Shown here in pieces: positions 57,796 to 64,000 of a stretch of 64,000 bases of DNA (positions are counted from its first letter, which is position 1; the number at the start of each line of letters is the position of its first letter). This DNA comes from Sphingobacteriia bacterium. Lineage in GTDB: Bacteria > Bacteroidota > Bacteroidia > Chitinophagales > Chitinophagaceae. The position numbers and the translations under genes are program-made. The stretch is from assembly GCA_947452295.1 (NCBI GenBank), contig CANGCK010000006.1:1-64000 (forward strand), written 5' to 3'. Below the pieces are notes generated by a model, which ran no database searches, was not told the origin of the DNA, and worked only from the letters and a program-made list of their open reading frames with translations.

Positions 57796-58902
57796 TTACT
57801 CCCATTTAAATGTTTTAAAAGCCACTATATAAACAATTACAATCCAAATGCCCAATATGCCCAACTCTTTTGTTGTATCTAACAATCCAGCACCTTCAAA
57901 GGCAATGTTGCGCATAGCATTGTTGAAATGTGTTAAAGGCAATATTCTACAAATAGGCTGAAGCCATGACGGAAAGGATTCTATTGAAAAAAAAGTACCT
58001 GCCAATAAAAACTGTGGCAAGGTGATTAAATTAGCAAAAGGCGGGATGGTGCTCTCGGTTTTAGCTACGCTACTTACAATAAAACCAAATCCCATGAACA
58101 ATATTAGCGATACAAAACTGAGTAACATAATATTCAGAAAGGTAACAATACCATTAACAAGTGTAAAATGAAATGCGAAATGTCCCACACCAATAATGAT
58201 TACCGCTGTAAACATTTGAAAAATCACTCTACTTAATGCTTCACCCAATACTATATATGACCGTTTTATAGGTGTTGCAAAAAAACGCTTTAAAACCAAT
58301 TGCTGACGAAGATTAAAAAATAAGAAAGCAACACCAAAAACACCTGCACTTAATAATGAGAAACCCAATTGACCGGGTAAAATAAAATCAATCGTTCGGT
58401 AAACCCTGCCTGGAATTTGACGAACATTTTTATTAATGACTGCAATAGTATTAGCAGTAGGAAATTGCTTTTGATTAATACCGGCAATTACTGCATTTAA
58501 AATAGACTGCAATACTTGTAAGTTTTGAGGATTTACTGCATCTGAGCTAGTTAAATTAATCAGAAAGGGAGCATTCCCTGTAGTTGTTTTCTGAATATCA
58601 ATAATTGCAGTAATGCGTCCCTTTTCTACATCTTCTTTTATTTGCTCATCTGTTTGCTGAACAATTTTAATACCCGGAATATTTTTTATAGACATATATA
58701 CCGGATTATTGGTATCAGCATTTTTGCTAATAGCTACCTGCACATTGACCTTGCCTCCACTGCCTAAAAATCCAAAAATTAAAATAAAAATCAACGGAAA
58801 GGCAATACTAAAAATAACAGCAGAAGGGCTTCTAAATATAGATCGAAGACTTCCTTTAGTGATGGACAACATGGCCTTAATCTGGCTATATTCTTGTTGC
58901 AT
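57796..58902 (-). CDS. ABC-2 type transporter permease
   Basis: A 368-residue permease with one N-terminal helix (27-46), a large extracytoplasmic domain (about 50-175) and five further helices. The family resembles drug or polysaccharide exporters (DrrB/YhhJ type), with FATPIKRSYIVLGEALSR before the core helices. The ATP-binding subunit is not encoded next to it; the neighbours are sppA (2 bases upstream) and the SRPBCC gene. The partner ATPase must be elsewhere. Confidence 0.85.
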   Translation of the reverse strand: MQQEYSQIKAMLSITKGSLRSIFRSPSAVIFSIAFPLIFILIFGFLGSGGKVNVQVAISKNADTNNPVYMSIKNIPGIKIVQQTDEQIKEDVEKGRITAIIDIQKTTTGNAPFLINLTSSDAVNPQNLQVLQSILNAVIAGINQKQFPTANTIAVINKNVRQIPGRVYRTIDFILPGQLGFSLLSAGVFGVAFLFFNLRQQLVLKRFFATPIKRSYIVLGEALSRVIFQMFTAVIIIGVGHFAFHFTLVNGIVTFLNIMLLSFVSLILFMGFGFIVSSVAKTESTIPPFANLITLPQFLLAGTFFSIESFPSWLQPICRILPLTHFNNAMRNIAFEGAGLLDTTKELGILGIWIVIVYIVAFKTFKWE

Positions 58903-58904
58903 AA

Positions 58905-60671
58905 TTAGTTGTTTATATGAAAGGTGAAAGGCATTTTTGTTTGTGGTACACCTTTCATTGCTTTGATTTGTTTTAATTCTTTAAACAGAGTAACTTCTTC
59001 TATTCCCAATTGCTGATTAAACAGTTTGTCACTGATCGATTTTTCATACCCATTAACAATTTGCTCTATGAATGATTTTTTTTCTGGATAAGCCCTTATT
59101 TTATAATCGCTGTTCTTTATTTTAGCCATTCTAGCAGCACACTCTATAGCATCTTGAATGGTACCAATTTTATCTACCAAGCCAACGCTTATTGCATGAG
59201 CCCCCGTCCATACCCTTCCTTGCGCAATGCTATCAACTTGTTGCACTTTCATTTTCCTTCCACCGGCAACACGGGTTTTGAATGTAAAATAAATAGAGTC
59301 CACCGAAGATTGCATAAACCGTTTTTCTTGTTCAGATAATGGTTGGTTAATACCGCCCATATTGGCATATGGAGCTGTTTTTACGCCATCGAATGTAACG
59401 CCTATCTTATTCTTAAAAAATGACTCTAAATTAGGAACTATACTAAATACCCCAATAGATCCAGTGATTGTATTCGCATTGGCAAAAACAGAATCGGCAT
59501 TACATGCAATATAATAGCCACCTGAAGCAGCAACATTTCCCATACTTACCACTACAGGTTTTTCTTTGCGTATCAAACTAATTTCGCGCCAAATCACTTC
59601 ACTTGCTAAAGCACTACCTCCTGGAGAATTAATTCTGAATACCAGTGCTTTAATATTTTTATCAAGTCTAATTTTTCGTAAAATGTTTTTGAATTGATCA
59701 CTACCAACCTGTTCCTCATCTCCATTACCAGAAACGATGTCTCCATCAGCAAAAACCAACGCCACTTTATTGTCGCCAGACTTTTGATAATCTACTGCTT
59801 GTTTGTAATTCCCTAATGTTACAAAGTTTATTGTTTCCTTAGCGGGTATTTTTACTTTTTGTTGAATGATGGATTTGAGTTCATCGTCGTAAATGGCGCC
59901 ATCAATTAACCCATATTTTATTGCATCATACGCTGTTTGCACTGCACCTGCATCTGCTAAGCTTCTTAAAAAATTAGCTTCTTTTTTTCTAGCAACTGCA
60001 GCAGTATTAAGAAAATGGGTATATAATTCGCCCAGCCAAACGGTGGTTTGTACTTTATTGGCATCCGTCATTTTCGTTTCACGCAATGGTTCAGTTGCGC
60101 TTTTAAACTTACCTGCATAAAAAATTTGCGGTTTAATTTCTAATTTATCTAGCATTCCTTTCAGGAAAAACAAATCAGTTGAAAAACCCGTCCATTCGAT
60201 CCCCCCCTGTGGATTACAATAAATTGCATCGGCCGAGCTACCAATATAATACCCTTTTTGAGAGATTACTTCACCTTGTGCAATTACAAATTTTCCTGAT
60301 TTTTTAAAGTCTATTACCGCTTTTCTAATTTCTTCACTTGCGCCAAATCCATTGTCATTACTAGCGCATTGAATGTATAACCCTTTTATGGCAGAATCAG
60401 ATTTCGCATAATTCAACAATTGCAACAACTCGTACAATGAAGGGGTTTTATCATCTAATTCTTTATTAATAATTGCCGAAAATGGATCATCTTGTTGCTG
60501 TTCTTTAAATGTTTTGCTTAGGTTTAATACCAACACTGCTTTTTCGCCTATTATGGGCTTATCATTTGATGAAGCGCTGGCAATAATTCCAATTAATACA
60601 AATACACCGATTATGGTGAAAATAATTAACGCCAACAATGTGGCAAATACAATTTTAAAAAAGCCTCTCAT
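58905..60671 (-). CDS. sppA: Signal peptide peptidase SppA, long (67K) form
   Basis: A 588-residue inner-membrane serine protease with one N-terminal helix (about 8-32) and two S49 repeats. By alignment with E. coli SppA, the general base is Lys190 (AGKFKSATEP) and the nucleophile is Ser353 (NSPGGSA), the dyad split across the two halves. It degrades cleaved signal peptides. It is the first gene of the tight sppA-permease-SRPBCC unit. Confidence 0.95.
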   Translation of the reverse strand: MRGFFKIVFATLLALIIFTIIGVFVLIGIIASASSNDKPIIGEKAVLVLNLSKTFKEQQQDDPFSAIINKELDDKTPSLYELLQLLNYAKSDSAIKGLYIQCASNDNGFGASEEIRKAVIDFKKSGKFVIAQGEVISQKGYYIGSSADAIYCNPQGGIEWTGFSTDLFFLKGMLDKLEIKPQIFYAGKFKSATEPLRETKMTDANKVQTTVWLGELYTHFLNTAAVARKKEANFLRSLADAGAVQTAYDAIKYGLIDGAIYDDELKSIIQQKVKIPAKETINFVTLGNYKQAVDYQKSGDNKVALVFADGDIVSGNGDEEQVGSDQFKNILRKIRLDKNIKALVFRINSPGGSALASEVIWREISLIRKEKPVVVSMGNVAASGGYYIACNADSVFANANTITGSIGVFSIVPNLESFFKNKIGVTFDGVKTAPYANMGGINQPLSEQEKRFMQSSVDSIYFTFKTRVAGGRKMKVQQVDSIAQGRVWTGAHAISVGLVDKIGTIQDAIECAARMAKIKNSDYKIRAYPEKKSFIEQIVNGYEKSISDKLFNQQLGIEEVTLFKELKQIKAMKGVPQTKMPFTFHINN

Positions 60672-60803
60672 TTACTTATTTTTATTAGTACAAATATTAA
60701 AATTAATCCAACCATTAACCATTATTTTTATGCTAGAGCCACAAATTAATCTTTAATCTATTCATAAATTAAAGATATTTGAACATCACTATATCACCAA
60801 GTT

Positions 60804-61289
60804 ATGAATACAGCTTATTTACTTACTGGCAGCAATTTAGGTGAAAGTGTACAACTTTTAGCGCAAGCCAATGCATACATTAACCAAAAATGTGGAAAGA
60901 TTGTTCAACAGTCGTTCTTGTACGAAACTGCACCATGGGGTATGTTAGAGCAACCTCCCTTTATTAATCAAGCACTGGAATTATCGACCACATTAACACC
61001 GGAAGCGTTGATGCAAACTTTGTTAGGAATTGAAGCTGCAATGGGAAGACAACGAACAGTTAAATACGGCCCTAGAATAATTGACTTAGATGTTTTATTT
61101 TATAATGATGAAGTTTTAGCTACTCCATTTTTACAACTACCCCATCCAGCCATTCCACAACGTAGGTTTGTATTGGTTCCTATGGTTGAAATTGCCCCAC
61201 AATTTATGCACCCCATTTTGCAAGAAAGTATGCAAACTTTACTCACAAAATGTTCCGACACTTCTAATGTGCAAAAAAAAATGAGTTAA
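60804..61289 (+). CDS. folK: HPPK, 6-hydroxymethyl-dihydropterin pyrophosphokinase (folate synthesis)
   Basis: A 161-residue enzyme that transfers pyrophosphate from ATP to hydroxymethyl-dihydropterin. The signature RIIDLDVLFY (91-100, Mg ligands Asp95 and Asp97) and LLTGSNLGES (6-15) are complete. No folB or folP is present; it is followed 44 bases later by a deoxynucleoside kinase, an arrangement I recognise from other Bacteroidota. Confidence 0.96.
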   Translation: MNTAYLLTGSNLGESVQLLAQANAYINQKCGKIVQQSFLYETAPWGMLEQPPFINQALELSTTLTPEALMQTLLGIEAAMGRQRTVKYGPRIIDLDVLFYNDEVLATPFLQLPHPAIPQRRFVLVPMVEIAPQFMHPILQESMQTLLTKCSDTSNVQKKMS

Positions 61290-61333
61290 GCTGTAATTAG
61301 ACTATTAATTTTACAGATTTAGGCAACCTAAGT

Positions 61334-61966
61334 ATGAAACATCAATTTATTACAATCGAAGGGAATATTGGCGTCGGCAAAACCACTTTGGCCAATATTT
61401 TATCGGAAAGGCTCAATTCACGGCTTATTTTAGAAGAATTTGCGGAGAATCCATTTCTGCCTAAATTTTACGAAAATCCTGCACAGTTTGCATTTCCATT
61501 AGAATTATTTTTTATGGCTGAGCGGTATAAACAGCTGAAGGAAATGGTCCATACTAAAGAATTATTTCAAGCGGTAACGGTATCAGATTATTTATTTACA
61601 AAATGCCTACTATTTGCTAAAGTGAATTTGCCAGAAGAAGAATTCAGGCTCTATCAAAAATTGTTCGACATCATACACCAGCAATTAGTATTCCCAGACA
61701 TATTAATTTATTTACACGCTCCAGTAAATAAGCTCCAACAAAATATCAAAAAAAGAAATAGGGCATTTGAACAATCGATACCAGATGAATACCTTTTTAA
61801 CTTACAAGAAACATATACCAATTATATCAAACAACACAATATAAAAACCATATTTATTGATGCAAGTAATGCCGATTTCACAGGCAATGAAGCGCATGTT
61901 CAATTGGTGCTAGATGCCTTGTCTCACGACTATGAAGATGGTCAACATTACTTTTCACTACCTTAA
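61334..61966 (+). CDS. Deoxynucleoside kinase (dNK/dGK-dCK family)
   Basis: A 210-residue salvage kinase phosphorylating deoxynucleosides. Walker A is GNIGVGKT (10-17), followed by the DYLFTKCLLFA segment (DRS-equivalent) and a lid with basic residues (KKRNRAFEQ). The substrate (deoxyadenosine, deoxyguanosine or deoxycytidine) cannot be read from sequence alone. It lies 14 bases before the MFS transporter gene, likely co-transcribed. Confidence 0.9.
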   Translation: MKHQFITIEGNIGVGKTTLANILSERLNSRLILEEFAENPFLPKFYENPAQFAFPLELFFMAERYKQLKEMVHTKELFQAVTVSDYLFTKCLLFAKVNLPEEEFRLYQKLFDIIHQQLVFPDILIYLHAPVNKLQQNIKKRNRAFEQSIPDEYLFNLQETYTNYIKQHNIKTIFIDASNADFTGNEAHVQLVLDALSHDYEDGQHYFSLP

Positions 61967-61980
61967 TTAATTTCAACAGC

Positions 61981-63228
61981 TTGATAGAACAACAAATTAA
62001 AAACGACCCATTTGCTGCAATGAGAATTGCTGAGTATCGACACCTAATGCTAGGGAGGTTTTTGTTTATAATGGGATTACGGATGCTGGGAACATTGGTA
62101 GGATGGTGGATTTATGAATTAACCAATGAGCCATTTGCCATTGGTTTAATTGGTTTATCGGAAGTAATACCTGCAGTTTCAATGTCGCTGTATGCTGGCT
62201 ATATAATTGACATAAGTGAAAAAAGAAAATTATTATTAAAAGGCGTTACTTTTTATCTAGCTTGTGCATTATTACTATTGTTCCTTTCTACTAAATTTAC
62301 TTCAGCCCAGCTAAGTAAAAACTGGATTGCCTTCTGCATATATATCATTATTTTTTTTACAGGAATTATTAGGGCTTTTACCGGTCCAACATTTGGAACC
62401 ATGGTTGCTTCTATAGTACCCAAACAATTGTTGCAAAATGCTACTACATGGAATCAGGGAATTTGGCTTTCAGCTTCTGTAATTGGGCATGCAACAGTTG
62501 GTTTTTTAATTGCTTATATTGGCAACACCCAATCCCTATTAATCATTTGTTTGATGATAACCCTGGGATTTAGTTACCTGTATCGTTTAAAAGCCAAGCC
62601 CCCTTTGAATGAAAAGGGAGTAAAAACAGGATTAGCCAGCGTAAAAGAAGGGTTGGCATTTGTATTTAAAACAAAAGAAGTTTTAGGCGCACTTACCCTC
62701 GATTTATTTGCAGTATTTTTTGGAGGTGCCGTAGCTATGATACCCGTATTTGCAAAAGACATATTAAATGTGGGACCCGTAGGTTTCGGTTGGCTAAACG
62801 CAGCAGCAGATATAGGGTCTATCATCATTATTGTTTCATTGACCTTTTCCCCCTTACACAGTGGGCAAGGGAAAAAACTCTTATTGGCTGTTGGTGGATT
62901 TGGAGTTTGTATAATTGTATTTGCATTGTCCAAACTTTTTTGGCTCTCATTTATAGCATTAGTAATTAGCGGAATTTTAGATGGAATTAGTATGATAGTG
63001 AGGGGAACCATTGTACAAATGCGCACGCCAGATCATATGCGTGGTAGGGTAATGAGTGTAAATTCAATGTTCATTAACAGCAGTAATGAACTTGGCCAAT
63101 TTGAAAGTGGAATGGCAGCTAAATTATTAGGCGTAATTCCTTCTGTTGTTTTTGGTGGTTCGATGACTTTATTTGTTGTAATTGCTACTTGGTTAAAAGC
63201 ACCTTCATTAAGAAAAATGAATTATTAA
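61981..63228 (+). CDS. MFS transporter (EntS/DUF894-like)
   Basis: A 415-residue protein with about ten to twelve helices. The N-terminus RHLMLGRFLFIMGLRMLGTL and the Asp in YAGYIIDISEKR fit the EntS-type exporter clade. The start is TTG at 61981, as no ATG precedes the conserved region. Substrate unknown; position after folK and the deoxynucleoside kinase does not by itself define it. Confidence 0.85.
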   Translation: MIEQQIKNDPFAAMRIAEYRHLMLGRFLFIMGLRMLGTLVGWWIYELTNEPFAIGLIGLSEVIPAVSMSLYAGYIIDISEKRKLLLKGVTFYLACALLLLFLSTKFTSAQLSKNWIAFCIYIIIFFTGIIRAFTGPTFGTMVASIVPKQLLQNATTWNQGIWLSASVIGHATVGFLIAYIGNTQSLLIICLMITLGFSYLYRLKAKPPLNEKGVKTGLASVKEGLAFVFKTKEVLGALTLDLFAVFFGGAVAMIPVFAKDILNVGPVGFGWLNAAADIGSIIIIVSLTFSPLHSGQGKKLLLAVGGFGVCIIVFALSKLFWLSFIALVISGILDGISMIVRGTIVQMRTPDHMRGRVMSVNSMFINSSNELGQFESGMAAKLLGVIPSVVFGGSMTLFVVIATWLKAPSLRKMNY

Positions 63229-63229
63229 A

Positions 63230-63709
63230 TTACTGGTTGATTAATTTTTCTAACACGAAATAAACAGCAGGACAAAAAGTTGAATTTTTCAAAGTAATTT
63301 GAGGACGCTTTAATAGCACATCTTCATCAGTATATGGAAAACGCTGACAATCGGATGGGCGTTTTTCATAAATATTACAATAATTGTCAGCACCCAAAAA
63401 AGGACAAGGTGCCGATTTTGCAACATAATCACCATCGGAGTCTAAAAGTAAATATTCATCAATAAATGCACTTTCTTTCATATGCAAGTGTTTACTGATT
63501 CTTTTAATGTCAGGGGTTTTAAATCTAGGTGAATAGTTTTTACAACAATTGGCACAGGTTAAACAATTTACTTGTTCAAATGCTTCTTCATGCAAATCGG
63601 GTAATTGTTTCAATACCTTATTTTTATTAGCTCTTTGAAGCCAATTCTTGTACATTTTTTGATGATCTGCACTTTTTTTCTCCCAATTAACTAACAAATT
63701 CTCTTCCAA
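63230..63709 (-). CDS. YkgJ-family cysteine-cluster protein
   Basis: A 159-residue protein with the YkgJ cysteine pattern: Cys49, Cys52, Cys55, Cys56 (CLTCANCC) and Cys102, Cys111, Cys121 in CPFLG...YCNIYEKRPSDC. The family is thought to bind zinc or an Fe-S cluster, with no firm role known. It is convergent with the MFS gene by one base. Confidence 0.9.
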   Translation of the reverse strand: MEENLLVNWEKKSADHQKMYKNWLQRANKNKVLKQLPDLHEEAFEQVNCLTCANCCKNYSPRFKTPDIKRISKHLHMKESAFIDEYLLLDSDGDYVAKSAPCPFLGADNYCNIYEKRPSDCQRFPYTDEDVLLKRPQITLKNSTFCPAVYFVLEKLINQ

Positions 63710-63754
63710 GGGTACAATTTCAATTATTTAAAATAAGGTATGCCCAGCATGTTT

Positions 63755-63762
63755 TAATTTTG
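63755..63762 (+). promoter_or_regulatory. -7 box upstream of the sterol-desaturase-like gene
   Basis: TAATTTTG is an exact TAnnTTTG match, 24 bases before the ATG at 63787. No perfect TTTG is seen at the -33 position. Confidence 0.5.
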
Positions 63763-63786
63763 CAGCGCAATATCAGCTGCTAAATT

Positions 63787-64000
63787 ATGGAATCAATCAG
63801 AGAACAATGGCTTATTTTCATTTCTACCCCTATTTATATCATTATCATCGGGTTGGAATTAATGCTTTCTCATTTACAACACCGTAAATTATATACTTTG
63901 AAAGACACGCTCACCAACGTTTACTTCATGTTGATGAATGGTGGCATTGACTTAGCGTTTAGGATAATATATATGGTCGTATTACAATATTTTCATGTAC
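63787..64000 (+). CDS. Sterol desaturase / fatty acid hydroxylase family protein (N-terminal part)
   Basis: Only the first 71 codons are in the window; the gene continues past the right edge. The translated start (MESIREQWLIFISTPIYIII, then LEL..HLQHRKLYTLKDTLTN) shows two hydrophobic helices and a polar KDTLTN turn, as in Bacteroidota sterol-desaturase-family membrane hydroxylases. The diagnostic His-box motifs would lie downstream and cannot be checked here. Confidence 0.6.
   Translation, partial: MESIREQWLIFISTPIYIIIIGLELMLSHLQHRKLYTLKDTLTNVYFMLMNGGIDLAFRIIYMVVLQYFHV

Noticed and set aside
1..64000. Mobile elements, integrases or phage genes
   Set aside because: No transposase, integrase, recombinase or phage structural gene was recognised, and no long terminal repeats or target duplications were seen.

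Overview
This window reads as chromosomal DNA from a low-GC member of the Bacteroidota, most likely a sphingobacteria/Chitinophagaceae-type bacterium. The evidence is a SusC/SusD pair, large TonB-dependent receptors with carboxypeptidase-like N-terminal domains, a PafA-type phosphatase, TTG and GTG starts without clear Shine-Dalgarno sequences, and several upstream copies of the Bacteroidota -7 box TAnnTTTG. Nearly all of it is protein-coding. I see no rRNA, tRNA, CRISPR array, prophage or insertion sequence. The last gene (sterol desaturase-like) runs off the right edge.

Layout. 1-9450: an alpha-oxoamine synthase, a PafA-like phosphatase, an M16 protease, a BNR-repeat secreted protein and a MORN-like protein. 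9460-12666: a nucleotide-sugar epimerase, mqnA (futalosine-route menaquinone) and purB. 12759-19088: TamB and a GT39-type membrane glycosyltransferase. 19116-26358, minus strand: aroQ, carA, then the ribosomal alpha operon infA-rpmJ-rpsM-rpsK-rpsD-rpoA-rplQ, a four-helix cytochrome-b-like protein and a TolB-like propeller. 26623-30365: a TPR lipoprotein, rpe, phoH and convergent ribBA. 30508-38576: two paralogous TonB-dependent receptors and an acyltransferase. 38580-41600: an esterase divergent from an ATP-grasp/GCS2 ligase pair. 41736-44909: an ECF sigma factor, an unusual membrane/barrel partner and a lipoprotein. 44913-49896, minus strand: a TetA-like MFS pump, a DUF4382 lipoprotein and clpB. 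49988-52401: a serine hydrolase, a small K-channel-like membrane protein and queG. 52735-57202: susC/susD. 57301-60671, minus strand: sppA, an ABC-2 permease and an SRPBCC protein. 60804-63228: folK, a deoxynucleoside kinase and an MFS transporter. 63230-64000: a YkgJ protein and the sterol-desaturase start.

How the genes work together. Housekeeping functions (translation/transcription, purine, pyrimidine, riboflavin, folate, shikimate, menaquinone, queuosine) are interleaved with envelope functions typical of the phylum: outer-membrane uptake, envelope biogenesis and secreted hydrolases. Three places deserve most attention. The first is the esterase/ATP-grasp/GCS2 cassette, which looks like a system for making or modifying an amide-linked metabolite of unknown identity. 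The second is the 124-residue protein at 51048, which has the layout of a two-helix potassium channel but an atypical filter. The third is the ECF sigma partner at 42273, which joins a duplicated N-terminal motif and an inner-membrane-type helix to an outer-membrane barrel-like domain.
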